Position numbers and translations under genes: made by a program
The notes under the pieces: generated by a model
The model's database searches: none
What the model was told of the DNA's origin: nothing
The model's input: only the letters and a program-made list of their open reading frames with translations
Assembly: GCA_009767595.1 (NCBI GenBank)
Contig: VSDK01024160.1
Span: 77,423-141,422, forward strand
Length of the DNA: 64,000 nt
Origin: Symbiodinium kawagutii
Taxonomy: Eukaryota; Sar; Dinophyceae; Suessiales; Symbiodiniaceae
Reading direction: 5' to 3'
Shown here: piece by piece, positions 17,738 through 27,192 of the stretch
Layout of the letters: each line of letters begins with the position of its first letter
How positions within the stretch are numbered: position 1 is the stretch's first letter

Positions 17738-20700
17738 TTCAAAAACTACACTAACTCATATTCAATCAGCAACATCAAAGTTCAAGGCATCAAAGCGCTA
17801 CAATATCTCAAATACCAAGACCATAACCTCAAACAATATTTACAGAAACACAAGGGGATGAAAGTTATTTTAGAAACCTTCAACACCTTCAAGAGCAAGA
17901 AGACAAACGAAGAAGTCAGACATTCAATGAGAAGTAGCAGATACGAAATAACCAATGAAGAAGAAATACCAAATGTATTAAACCAGATGGCAACAGATAT
18001 AGAACTTCAAATGGATAAGATGGAATTATCCGAAAGTGGTTTAGTCATCAAACAGATTGATAAGTTAAAATTAAATTTTGACAAATACAATCCAACTCGT
18101 GGCGGTAAATTTATACCATTGCCTAAATGGGTTTCAGACAAAAAGGCTTGTATCAACATCCAAAATGAAGACAACAAATGTTTTATGTATTCCATTCAGT
18201 GTGGTATATACAAAGTGTATGAGAAAGACCATCCAAATAGATTGTATCATTATAAAAAATTAAATGATACTCTAATTTGGACTAATGTAAATTTTCCCTC
18301 ATCAAATGTGGATATAGATACTTTTGAAGAAAACAACAATGGAACGGTAGCAGTCAATGTTTAGTATCTAAATCCCGAAGCAGACAAACAATCAATATTA
18401 CTTTATAGAAAGACAAAAGTTGAACGAGCCTCACATCAAATTAGCCTGTTGCAACTTGAAGATGGTGACGACTACCACTATGTATATATCAAAGATTACG
18501 ATAAAATGATAGGAAGCCAAACCAATAAACACAAAACAAAATTACATCATTGCTTTCATTGTAGTCATGGTTTTCAATCAAAGGAACTTTTACAAGAACA
18601 TAATGAACAAGGATGTATGGCAGTGGAAGGACAACAAATAGAAATGCCAAAAGAAGAAGACGTAATGGTTTTTAAAAATCATTACAAGAAGTTAAAAGCA
18701 CCGTTTGTGATATATGCTGATTTTGAATGTTTGACTACTAAATCTGGGTCAGTATCAACAAAGCAATTTAAAACTGATAGATACCCTAATGATAAAGCGA
18801 AGTCTTATCATTACCAACATCATAGACCGTGCGGTTTTATGATTAATGTAGTGAGTTCTATTGATGGTTCGTCTGAACCTTTCCTGTATAGAGGTGAAGA
18901 TTGTATGGGTGTGTTTGTTAACAAGATGATAGAAATTAAAGATAAGATTATGAACAAGATGAAGGAAAACAAGGAAATCATAATGAGGGCTGACGATTGG
19001 AGAGACTTTAAAACCGCTACTCAATGTTTTATTTGTGGTAAGGATTTTAAAGAGGGAGATAAGAAAGTGCGTGACCATTGTCACTTTACGGGTAAGTATA
19101 GGGGTTGCGCCCATGACGATTGTAATTTACAGTTTTCAATGAGATATTGTAAAGTTCCAGTGTTCCTTCATAATCTTAAAAACTTTGATAGTCATTTAAT
19201 CATAGAGAGGGCTAATGAATTGAGTGAAAGAGCGAAGATAGATGTAATAGCCTTGAACAGTGAAAAATTTATAACCTTTGCTTTTAAAAAATATGTGTTT
19301 CAAAGATAGTTTCAGTTTTTTATCTTCTTCATTGGATAAGTTAGTCAAGTTGAGTAAGTATGAAGAAAATGTTAAAAAAGAAGAACTGGCAAAATAATTT
19401 TAAATTCAGTAAAAGAAACCCATATGTTAGTAATGATGAAGATTTCGATTTACTGACTGATAAAGGAGTATATCCTTATGACTACTTTACTTCCTTTGAC
19501 AAATTTAGAGAAAGACAATTACCGCCTAAAAAGGATTTTTATAGTAATCTTACTGAGAGTAATATTGAAGATGATGAGTATGAAAGGGCACAGAAGATAT
19601 GGGAACACTTTGGATTAAAAAAATTTGGTCAATACCATGACTTGTATTTGAGAACTGATGTTTTGTTACTCACTGATGTTTTTGAAAATTTTAGAGATTT
19701 ATGTTTAGAATGCTACGGTTTAGACCCCGCGCATTATTTTACACTTCCTAACTTTGCTTGGGACGCAATGCTTTTAAAAACTGGTGTGGCAATAGACCCC
19801 TTAACTGATAAAGAAATGTATGAGATGATTGAGAAGGGTTTAAGGGGTGGAATGTGTCAAGTCAGTCATAAGGAGGCAAAGGCAAATAATAAGTATATGG
19901 AAAATGAATATGATGAAACAAAGCCAACTAACTACATTAACTATTTGGATGCTAATAACCTTTATGGACTGGCAATGTCAATGAAACTACCTATTGGAAA
20001 GTTGAAGTGGATAAAGAAAATATTAACAGAACAAATGATAATGGATTGGAGAGAAAACGATGACAATGCCTACATACTTGAAGTGGATTTAGAATATCCA
20101 AAGGAGATACACGACGAACATATTGATGATTACCCATTAGCGCCTGAAAATATGAATGTTGAAGAAAAATTATTATCAGAACATCAAAGAGAACTACGCA
20201 GGCACGACTACAATGGAAAAGAAGCCAAGGATGAAAAGCAACCAAAGTTAATACTGAACCAAAATAACAAAACAAAATATGTAGTCCATATCAAGGCTTT
20301 ACAGTTTTATCTGAGTAAAGGCATGAAAATAACAAAGGTTCATAGAGGAGTAAAGTTTAAACAAAGGCAGTGGTTAAAACCATGGATAGATTTTAACACA
20401 GAAAAAAGAAAGGAAGCAAAGAGCGATTTTGAAAAGGACATGTTTAAGTTAATGAACAATGCGGTTTATGGTAAGACAATGGAGAATGTAAGAAACCACA
20501 TAGATTTTGAATTAGTCTCAACACAGCAAAGGATACAGAAATGTATTAACAATCCTAACTACAAAGGATGTCACATTATAAATGAGGAACTGGCGGGAGT
20601 GGAGAAGACTAAAACAGTGTTGAAGTTAGATAAGCCCATTTTTTGAGGAATGTCTATTTTAGATTTGAGCAAGGTTCAAATGTATAGTTTCTATTACGAT

Positions 20701-21222
20701 GTTCTTAAAGATAAGTATAAAGATAAGGTTAAGTTAATCTACACAGATACTGACAGTTATGTAATACAGACCTTTACAGAAGACATCTATGAAGACTAGA
20801 AGGACATAAAAGATTACATGGATTTTAGCGGTTATGATAAAAACCATTCTTGTTATGATGCTACTAATAAAAAAGTCCTTGGTAAATTTAAAGACGAGAT
20901 GGATGGAAAAATAATAACGAACTTTATAGCATTGAGGCGTAAAATGTATTGTCTAAAAATATACAATGAAAAGAAGACAGAGAAGAAAGCAAAAGGTGTC
21001 CCTAAACTAAAAGTGAAAAGAGACTTAGATATGAAAGATTACGAAGCAACACTACATGACCACATACCAAAGAATGTAAATTTTAATGCTTTTAGAAGCA
21101 AAAACCATCAAATATATTCAATAAACCAAAGTAAAGTAGGACTAACAAGTTATGACAATAAAAGGTATTGGATGAATGATACTGACAGTGTCCCTTATGG
21201 GCATTATTCATTAATGAATTAA
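17738..21222 (+). pseudogene. Protein-primed family B DNA polymerase of a Maverick/Polinton virus, broken
   Basis: Strong family match. Upstream region: GLVIKQIDKLKLNFDKYNP, YIPLP-type block (FIPLPKWV), NEDNKCFMYSI, then a Cys/His pair region (CFHCSHGF). Exo I FVIYADFECL (about 18.7 kb), DHCHFTGKYRGCAHDDCN, Exo II HNLKNFDSHLI, Exo III DSFSFLSSSLDKL. Palm motifs: YLDANNLYG (A, 19942), KLMNNAVYGKTMEN (B), YTDTDS (C, 20740). Damage: TAG 18362, frameshifts near 19300 and 19390, TGA 20644, TAG 20797. The 5' end is fused to a retroelement Gag, so any N-terminal part is lost. It would have replicated the viral genome from a protein primer. Confidence 0.92.
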
Positions 21223-21250
21223 TGATAACGAAAAAATATTATCATTAATT
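21217..21250. terminator. Hairpin between convergent polymerase and virion genes
   Basis: Perfect 12-bp stem, 21217-21228 (aattaatgataa) with 21239-21250, 10-base loop. It lies exactly between the stop of the polymerase (+) and the stop of the next gene (-), so it could act as a shared bidirectional terminator. Confidence 0.6.
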
Positions 21251-21251
21251 A

Positions 21252-21911
21252 TTATTTTTTTCTTTTTGGGTTGTTGTCTTTCTTTTTTGGATATCCTTTG
21301 GGGGTGCTACTTCTACTTCTACTGGCTCCTCTTCTTATTAATCTCTCTCCTAAATCGTCATCTGGTTCATATTCACTATCATCTCTGCTTCTATTTCTAC
21401 CCTTTCTAAATGGGTTTTGGTGTGATGAACTTGCAGGGTTGTAATCATTATCTGTATCTTCTCCATCTCTGCTTCTACTTCTTCCACGTCTGAACGGGTC
21501 TTGATTAGAAGCACTGGGCACTTCTTCTGTTGTTACTTCTGGTGTTTCTTCTTCCTCTTCTTCTGAATGGTGGCTATTGTTGTGTAACACTGCCTCTTCT
21601 ACTAAATCTATTAAATTCATCGTAGTATTGGCTGCGCTTGATGCTAAATTTAAAAAGTTGAGCGCACCATGACCTGACATTTCTGCCAGTCGTAATCCTT
21701 GCGATACAAGACTTGAACTGTTTGGACTGTTACTGCTGTTGCGACTTCTTCCTGAGGACGGTGGTGTTCCATCTCCGTTGCCACTTTGACTTCTGTCTCT
21801 GATTTTGGTTAAAACTTTGTATGCATTAACTTGTTGTTCAAAATCTCCTCTTAACTTCTCTTCACTTTCCAATTTATTAGATTTACTGAGTAAAACATAT
21901 GTATAATCTAT
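21252..21911 (-). CDS. Ser/Arg-rich basic viral protein
   Basis: About 206-219 codons. No ATG: the frame opens after a stop with ATA GAT TAT, and the first usual alternative is a TTG at 21872. The N-terminal half has a helix (LRGDFEQQVNAYKVLTKI) and a hydrophobic Ala/Leu stretch (GALNFLNLASSAANTTMNL), then an acidic run, then near-repeats QDPFRRGRSRSRD and QNPFRKGRNRSRD, and a Lys-rich end. The SR-like basic tail suggests binding of nucleic acid, as in viral core proteins; this is inference. The stop of the upstream gene overlaps its start, so a lost start codon or a frameshift fusion is possible. Confidence 0.5.
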   Translation of the reverse strand: MDYTYVLLSKSNKLESEEKLRGDFEQQVNAYKVLTKIRDRSQSGNGDGTPPSSGRSRNSSNSPNSSSLVSQGLRLAEMSGHGALNFLNLASSAANTTMNLIDLVEEAVLHNNSHHSEEEEEETPEVTTEEVPSASNQDPFRRGRSRSRDGEDTDNDYNPASSSHQNPFRKGRNRSRDDSEYEPDDDLGERLIRRGASRSRSSTPKGYPKKKDNNPKRKK

Positions 21912-22144
21912 TTATGGAAATCATCAAATGTATCGGTTGCTTTGTCTTTCATTTCTTTATTATATGTTTGAGTGCTTTTATTTTTTATGTTAGGGAATTG
22001 CGTTCCTTTATTTTTATATTGTTTAATATCTGGTATAAAAGCATCTTCTGGTATGTCATCTAAATGCGAGTATTTTAAGTAATAAAGCATTTCGTCTTCA
22101 TTATCTTTTTTCAATCTTTTCAATTTATTTTTAACTAAAATCAT
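21908..22144 (-). CDS. Small viral protein with TQT motifs
   Basis: 78 codons from an ATG at 22144 (MILVKNKLKRLKKDNEDE). Basic start, then LKYSHLDDIPEDAFIPDI, then three spaced Thr/Gln motifs: KGTQF, KSTQTY and KATDTF. KSTQT matches the consensus bound by dynein light chain LC8 in other proteins. Ends 21908, touching the next gene. No known domain; role unknown. Confidence 0.5.
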   Translation of the reverse strand: MILVKNKLKRLKKDNEDEMLYYLKYSHLDDIPEDAFIPDIKQYKNKGTQFPNIKNKSTQTYNKEMKDKATDTFDDFHK

Positions 22145-22182
22145 TTTTTAATATTAGATACTGAGAATTTAATATTAATAAA

Positions 22183-22770
22183 TCAATTCTTATTGCCTCT
22201 TGCCCTGTGTTTGTTTTTGTATTGATTTGTTCTACTTGCTATTTCTTCTGTTGATAAATGATTGAACCATGTTCCTGTATCAATCAATTCCTTTGCTATA
22301 CTCAAATAATATTTCTTTTCTGTTAGACCATCTCCTCTTCCTGTTCGTCGTAATCCTTCAAGTGAATACTCGGGGTCATCAACATCAATACCTCTCAAAA
22401 ACAATTGAACCTTTAATGCCTTGGCTGTCATTCTATCTATATTTTTAGTGTAACTTATTGTGAGTTTTTCATCGGAAGAAGCGGGAGTGTCTGATATTAG
22501 TTCAACTTCGTCTTCGGATTTTTGTGTGGCGGTTGCTGGTTTTGTTTTTGGTGTTGCTTGTGGAGTATTTCTATTCAATACGCCACTCATTATACCACCA
22601 AGAACCGAAGTAGCATTACCTAAAAAACCGCCCTGTCTGTGTGCTTCTCCCGTTTGTTGGCTTCTTTCTATTGCTCTTCTTTCTTTCTCTTCTAATTCAG
22701 CCTGTATTGAAACATCAGTTAAATTACTGTCTGACTGGACTTCTACGTCCGATTGGACATTTTGGTTCAT
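22183..22770 (-). CDS. Viral virion-cluster protein of unknown function
   Basis: 195 codons from the ATG at 22770 (MNQNVQSDVEVQSD). An Asp/Ser/Gln-rich start with repeated VQSD, a Gly-rich hydrophobic patch (GGFLGNATSVLGGIMSGVL) that could insert in a membrane, a Thr/Lys linker, and a C-terminal 90-residue part that looks folded (AKALKVQLFLRGIDVDDPEYSL-type helix and KKYYLSIAKELIDTGTWF). Basic tail. It starts 12 bp after the stop of the upstream gene, so the two are probably cotranscribed. In copy L the same place is taken by the long C-terminal extension of the gene at 4659-5905. Confidence 0.6.
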   Translation of the reverse strand: MNQNVQSDVEVQSDSNLTDVSIQAELEEKERRAIERSQQTGEAHRQGGFLGNATSVLGGIMSGVLNRNTPQATPKTKPATATQKSEDEVELISDTPASSDEKLTISYTKNIDRMTAKALKVQLFLRGIDVDDPEYSLEGLRRTGRGDGLTEKKYYLSIAKELIDTGTWFNHLSTEEIASRTNQYKNKHRARGNKN

Positions 22771-22782
22771 TAGTTGTTGTAA

Positions 22783-23067
22783 TCATTTTACATTAAATGT
22801 TGCTCCTCCTAAATTTTGTCTCATTATCAGTTCTCTCATTTGACGTTCATGTATTCTGTTCTGTTGTTCTTTCAATAATTCTAAATGGTCAAGTCCATCA
22901 AAGAAACTACCTTCTTGTGATGCTTTAAATCTTGTTGCTGTTCTGTCTGGTAATTGACCTGTTAATGTTTCATTTTCACCTATCAATCCTATTATTTCAT
23001 CATATGTCGGTCGCCTCTTCAATCCATATTTAGAATAGGGGTTAATGTTCTTTAAAACTGCTGTCAT
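22783..23067 (-). CDS. Small virion-cluster protein (RRPTYDE family)
   Basis: 94 codons from an ATG at 23067 (MTAVLKNINPYSKYG), preceded by ttatattaATG. Contains LKRRPTYDEIIGLIGENETL, GSFFDGLDHLELL and a Gln/Arg-rich helix (QQNRIHERQMRELIMRQ). Its homolog forms the first 90 residues of the long copy-L protein at 4659-5905, so this is either the ancestral short form or a shortened one. It lies two genes after the capsid gene in both copies. Function unknown. Confidence 0.65.
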   Translation of the reverse strand: MTAVLKNINPYSKYGLKRRPTYDEIIGLIGENETLTGQLPDRTATRFKASQEGSFFDGLDHLELLKEQQNRIHERQMRELIMRQNLGGATFNVK

Positions 23068-23104
23068 TAATATAAAATAAATTAGATAATTTATTTCAAA
23101 TTAT

Positions 23105-23422
23105 TTAGAATTTAAATAAACTTCTATATCCTTGTAATCTTTGTTCCAAATGTTCTTTTGTAGCATAAGGTAAATTAGGTCTTTCTAACTCCCTTTTGAT
23201 TTTATCCACTTCACCTTGGAAATTTGCTCTATTGTTGCTTTCAATCATGTCTTTTCTTAAACTTGTCATTGCTTCCCTACTGCTCCTTAATTTTAATTCT
23301 TCGTGTAGATGTTCTAAATAAGAAGTGTCACGCATGTCAAAGGGACTAAAATTTAATACTGATTTATGTAGATGATGCTTCCGTAAGACCGACTTATTGT
23401 TTTTGCTCTGGTATTTGAACAT
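23105..23422 (-). CDS. Small virion-cluster protein next to the capsid gene
   Basis: 105 codons from the ATG at 23422 (MFKYQSKNNKSVLRK). Basic N-terminus, then DMRDTSYLEHLHEELKLR and a long charged helix (NNRANFQGEVDKIKREL), ending in Tyr/Phe. It matches the copy-L protein at 4252-4617 in place and layout. Directly upstream lies a hairpin with aataatatatactcATG. Possibly a minor capsid or scaffold protein by position; no domain recognised. Confidence 0.65.
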   Translation of the reverse strand: MFKYQSKNNKSVLRKHHLHKSVLNFSPFDMRDTSYLEHLHEELKLRSSREAMTSLRKDMIESNNRANFQGEVDKIKRELERPNLPYATKEHLEQRLQGYRSLFKF

Positions 23423-23425
23423 GAG

Positions 23426-23457
23426 TATATATTATTAATTAGATTTAATAATATATA
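23426..23457. terminator. Hairpin between capsid gene and its downstream neighbour
   Basis: Perfect 12-bp stem tatatattatta (23426-23437) with taataatatata (23446-23457). It begins 3 bp after the major capsid stop and ends 3 bp before the next ATG, so it may combine terminator and TATA-type promoter. Confidence 0.55.
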
Positions 23458-23459
23458 TT

Positions 23460-25016
23460 TTAATCATAAACGACTGCTCCGCTTTCGCGCAGTTCCAAAA
23501 CAGCCTCCGAAATAAGGTGACAGAAGACCTCACTGATTTGTTCATCAACAGGTAATGCTCCTTCTGTTCCTTTCAATTTCAGATTTGTTATGCCTGACAT
23601 TTTAGAATGATAGCCTGTGAAATTAACGTCCGCCATCTTTTCAAATGACATACCAATAATAAATTTGTTCTCGCGATATTGTTTGTAACTGAATGATAGA
23701 CTGTCCTGATTTTCATTCATGTAATGTATAGCCCTTCTCAAATAATAAAATGTTTCTGCGAGTGTCTGACATTCAAACTCTGGATATTTCTGCGAGTTGC
23801 TCAATTGAATTTGCCATGACAAATTTTTACTCCATGCTTGGAAACCCTCACCTCTTAAAGCATCGGTATCTGCCGCGCCACTGTTGTTAATTCTTTTGTT
23901 TATCATTGGGTTATACATGTAGTTCCATCGTTTGAAGACGTAATTATCTGGTAAATATCTTGCGTCAAATGTTCCAGTTCTTGGGGCTCGGTATAATGTA
24001 ATGAAAGCGCCTGTCAATTTGGATGAAGACTTAACAATGTTCATGTTAATCTCACCGCCTCCTGCGTTGAAGGATTGAGTAATTGTGTGATACATTGGAA
24101 AGACTAACTTTAAGGACTGACCGTCCAAGAGGTGTTTAACAATGTTGTTATTAACGGTGTTGTCTAATGTAATTATTTCGGCTCTAATGAATACGTTGTT
24201 TAATTCCCAAGATGTGGATGTATCGCCATCTCTAAAATAATATCCTTCTTTGTCAGTTTGTCCTGCTCCTGCTCCTTGTGGCACTACAACGGGTTCATTT
24301 CCATCCGATACAATTTGGAACTGTAATTCTAATGGCGCATAGCGCAATGGAATGTAATAATTAGAGTTAAGTAATCCACAGCAAGGTTTGTGACTAAATC
24401 GGGCTTTGCCATTAGCGCCTGGTATTCCTGTCAATGAATGTCTTGTATATCTTTTATCTACCCTACCCCATTCATTATGGTCTCCATCAGTAAATACTGT
24501 TACTACACCAGCGCCAGTAGTGTTTCCTGCGGTATGAGGTTGTAAGAATACATCTAAACCATTAGAGTAATCATGGAAGTCTGCGTCCCAACGAGGATTA
24601 GCCCCGCTTTCAATATCATCCATGTCTCTAACAGTTTTAGGTTTAAGACACTCATACAATTCACAGTGCCTATTGTATTCAATAATATCCTGAACCTGTT
24701 GTCCTGCTACATTCAACATATAACGTTGGAAGAATGAATGTAACCCCGCAAGTGGTCGCAAGAATTTTGCTTGGTCGGCATCCGTGTTTTGTAAGGTAGC
24801 AAAGACCCTAATTGAACTTAAATCTATATAATTATTATCATCTGCTGAAATGTTAAATCTTATATTTTTATTTCCTTGATTAGGAGCGTACACATTTGAC
24901 CCCGAAGGGAAGAAATTAACAAAGCGTCGGGATGTGATATACTGGCTTGTCTCTGGTAATCCAAAGTTCAACTGGTTAATCATTTGGTCAGAACTTTCAC
25001 TAATGATATTGTCCAT
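23460..25016 (-). CDS. Double jelly-roll major capsid protein, copy R (intact)
   Basis: 518 codons, uninterrupted, from the ATG at 25016 (MDNIISESSDQMINQ). It forms the icosahedral shell. The length and blocks (LNFGLPETSQYIT, NKNIRFNISAD, FATLQN, KFLRPLAGLHSFF, VEYNRHCEL-type IEYNRHCELYECL, PLELQFQIVSDGNEP, EFECQTLAETFYYLRRA, LKGTEGALP) fit Polinton/adintovirus capsid proteins. It aligns over its full length with the broken copy at 2590-4212. Preceded by aatcatatatagttATG. It is the largest intact virion gene in the window, while the polymerase and integrase are broken. Confidence 0.88.
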   Translation of the reverse strand: MDNIISESSDQMINQLNFGLPETSQYITSRRFVNFFPSGSNVYAPNQGNKNIRFNISADDNNYIDLSSIRVFATLQNTDADQAKFLRPLAGLHSFFQRYMLNVAGQQVQDIIEYNRHCELYECLKPKTVRDMDDIESGANPRWDADFHDYSNGLDVFLQPHTAGNTTGAGVVTVFTDGDHNEWGRVDKRYTRHSLTGIPGANGKARFSHKPCCGLLNSNYYIPLRYAPLELQFQIVSDGNEPVVVPQGAGAGQTDKEGYYFRDGDTSTSWELNNVFIRAEIITLDNTVNNNIVKHLLDGQSLKLVFPMYHTITQSFNAGGGEINMNIVKSSSKLTGAFITLYRAPRTGTFDARYLPDNYVFKRWNYMYNPMINKRINNSGAADTDALRGEGFQAWSKNLSWQIQLSNSQKYPEFECQTLAETFYYLRRAIHYMNENQDSLSFSYKQYRENKFIIGMSFEKMADVNFTGYHSKMSGITNLKLKGTEGALPVDEQISEVFCHLISEAVLELRESGAVVYD

Positions 25017-25043
25017 AACTATATATGATTAATTTAGATTATT

Positions 25044-25310
25044 TTATTTTTTCAATTTATTGTGATGATGACTTCCAGTCATCCTCAGGGCGTCGCCGTG
25101 ACTTTTCATTTGTAGATTATTTTTTGATTTTATATTAATATTATTTTGTTGAATATTTGTTATACTATTATTTTTCTCTTCAACTAATGCTTTTATTGCT
25201 TCATACTCTTTTGGTGGCTCATTCATTTCTTTCATTACCTTGTCATATTGATTTCTACCTTTGAAAAGGGTTAGTTCTTGTTTGTTGTGTTGTATTCTAC
25301 GATTAAACAT
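25044..25310 (-). CDS. Small Lys/Asn-rich virion-cluster protein, copy R
   Basis: 88 codons from an ATG at 25310 (MFNRRIQHNKQELTLFK). Aligned with 2265-2492 through KEMNEPPKEYEAIKALVEE. After this conserved core the tail is Asn/Gln-rich and ends in a His/Lys cluster (GSHHHNKLKK) encoded by a more GC-rich stretch, so the C-terminus may be changed. It sits between the lipase-like gene and the capsid gene, as in copy L. Function unknown. Confidence 0.6.
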   Translation of the reverse strand: MFNRRIQHNKQELTLFKGRNQYDKVMKEMNEPPKEYEAIKALVEEKNNSITNIQQNNINIKSKNNLQMKSHGDALRMTGSHHHNKLKK

Positions 25311-25333
25311 TATTAATTAAATTTAGATTTTAT

Positions 25334-26208
25334 TTAATCATTTGGACGGATGCCATTGGATATGTGAGTAGTAGGTCGGATATGATACATGCCTTGTTCT
25401 TCAAAATTTTTATAGGTGTGCTGGATAATAGGATTTAATCCTTTAAAATCACTTGTCTCTGCGTAACCATCTAATATAGAAACAATATCATTAGGGTTAC
25501 GAAAATCCAATCTGCGTGGGTCTTGCTTTCCATGTCTCTTCTTCTTTATTGATGGTGTTGCGTAAGTTGTGCTATTAAATCTATTAGGCATGTCTTCATT
25601 TATCTTATTTACTACTGCTCAGCACTCGCAAGGGAATGCCCCACCAACCTACTAACATCTGGATTTTTCTTTAATGCTTCCATTGTATCACGATATTTTT
25701 GAGTGTGATGAGCATTTCTAAAAGGCAACTTTGTAAAATTATCAATCCAGTCCTTAGTAAAATCTCCATCCTTGCCACCCGTTCCACTAATATATAAAGT
25801 CTTACCACTTCTGTAAAGTCCTGACGGACTACGATAAGCATTAGTCAAACCCCATCGGTCTTCCATCTTCTCTTTATTTGCTATATTTCTTTCTTCTTTG
25901 TATAGTGTTGTATTCTCTCTAAATTTCTCATTAAGATTTCTATTAAAATTATTCATTCTTTTATTCAAATCTTGTTGCTTCTTATCAGTGTCTTTGATGA
26001 ATTCTTCTTTACCAAGTCTCATTAATTCACCAAATGCCACTTTACCTGTCTTTTGCGCCAGTTCTCTCATTTGGTCTCTTGTTAAAACATTTTCAATTGC
26101 TTCACCTCCTATTATTCTCCGCATTGCTTCCCTACCAAATTCTCTACCAACTTGTCGTAACGCATTAGTTAAAGCAACTCTTCCAACTCCTGCTACAACT
26201 CCTAACAT
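25334..26208 (-). pseudogene. Lipase-like (GHSL) virion protein, copy R, frameshifted
   Basis: ATG at 26208 (MLGVVAGVGRVALTNAL). Segment 1 runs to a stop at 25612 with RSPSGLYRSG, TLYISGTGGKDGD, WIDNFTKLPF and SRLVGHSLASA. Segment 2 (to 25334) continues in another frame with VVNKINEDMPNRFNSTTYA. Comparison with copy L, where GHSLSSAVINKINEE is continuous, puts the break at about 25620, with about five extra bases. GHSL resembles the nucleophile elbow of class 3 lipases; the hydrophobic N-terminus may contact a membrane. Such genes occur in Polinton-like viruses. It is divergently transcribed from the penton-like gene. Confidence 0.65.
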
Positions 26209-26249
26209 TAATATATTAACATTATATAAAAATCTAATTTATTAATATC
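26209..26249. promoter_or_regulatory. Divergent promoter between lipase-like and penton-like genes
   Basis: 41 AT-only-like bases separate two ATGs facing away from each other. TATA-like boxes: attatataaa towards the penton-like gene and, on the other strand, tatataatgttaatatatta towards the lipase-like gene. The matching bases are missing in copy L. Confidence 0.55.
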
Positions 26250-27107
26250 ATGAGTAATCAATTGACATATAAAAAGATTTTCATTGATAGTAAATACAGA
26301 AGCCAACAATCAAAATCAAGTGCCGATTTTTCAATAGAGTTAAATGAAAACTTAGAAACACCAGAAGGAACGAGATTATATGTTACTGATGTTTCCATTC
26401 CAGCCGTTTGGAAATTTACTGAGGTAGGCTTCTACGAATATTTGTATGTGATGGTTTTTGATGGAGACACCCTTGTCAAAAATTTTAGGGTTTATTTAGG
26501 TAACGCAATTTATTTTGCAGAACAGTTTTGTTTTGATATTGTTGAAGGTATGAACAGCAATACAACTGATTTATCGGCAGAGGGTATTTTTGTGTATTCA
26601 TATTCGTCAGCATCAAGAACGGTAGAGATAAAGGTTAAGGACGGGTTGAGTTATACAATCAAAATTCCAACAGACGAAGAATTAGAAAATTATGTGAATG
26701 GTGTGTGGGATACGGGAACATCTAATTATAACAGTAAAAATCTTGTATCAATAAACTATTTATTGAGTAACTTTGTTCCTACTAATCCAATAGCAACATG
26801 GACATCGTCTTATTTGAATTTAGTTCCTTTCCGTTACATTTTCATTACCTCTAATAGTTTGAGTGATTATCATTACAGCGCCCCTAATTCATATTCATCA
26901 TCAATTATAAAGAAGGTTCTTGTAACTGAACAGTTAGGTGGTATCATCAACGATAACTCCGCTCCTCATCATGAGGACTTCATTGATATAGGGGGTAGAA
27001 ATTTTAGACGGTTAGATTTTAAAATAACAGATGAGAAGGGAACCGTAATGAATTTGTATGATATACCCGTGCAGTTCGCTCTTTTACTCGCCTCACCCAA
27101 TTACTAA
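26250..27107 (+). CDS. Penton-like minor capsid protein, copy R (intact)
   Basis: 285 codons from the ATG at 26250 (MSNQLTYKKIFIDSKYR). The N-terminal FIDSKYR...SADFSIELNE pattern is typical of Polinton and virophage penton proteins, single jelly rolls at the capsid vertices; the rest is beta-rich (VTDVSIPAVWKFTEVGFYEYL, NLVPFRYIFITSNSL). It ends VQFALLLASPNY, the same as copy L apart from one residue. Neighbours: divergent lipase-like gene, and a hairpin plus the acidic gene downstream. Assignment is by family resemblance and context, not by structure. Confidence 0.7.
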   Translation: MSNQLTYKKIFIDSKYRSQQSKSSADFSIELNENLETPEGTRLYVTDVSIPAVWKFTEVGFYEYLYVMVFDGDTLVKNFRVYLGNAIYFAEQFCFDIVEGMNSNTTDLSAEGIFVYSYSSASRTVEIKVKDGLSYTIKIPTDEELENYVNGVWDTGTSNYNSKNLVSINYLLSNFVPTNPIATWTSSYLNLVPFRYIFITSNSLSDYHYSAPNSYSSSIIKKVLVTEQLGGIINDNSAPHHEDFIDIGGRNFRRLDFKITDEKGTVMNLYDIPVQFALLLASPNY

Positions 27108-27147
27108 ATCATAACAGTCACCAAATAAATAACCATTTTATAATATA

Positions 27148-27179
27148 ATTTTCTTAAAATAAAAATATTTTAAGAAAAT
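27148..27179. promoter_or_regulatory. Conserved hairpin between penton-like and acidic genes (copy R)
   Basis: attttcttaaaat (27148-27160) pairs perfectly with attttaagaaaat (27167-27179), 13-bp stem. The equivalent palindrome is at 246-284 in copy L, although the rest of the spacer has diverged. 13 bp further is the ATG at 27193. Confidence 0.6.
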
Positions 27180-27192
27180 CTGTGACATTTAT

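Noticed and set aside
17585..17760. A genuine fusion of retroelement Gag with viral polymerase
   Set aside because: The polymerase frame is only open by chance through the end of Gag, which is read in another frame; the joint is an insertion breakpoint.
25334..26208. Programmed ribosomal frameshift in the lipase-like gene
   Set aside because: The shift is at different places in the two copies and there is no slippery heptamer; independent mutations explain it better.
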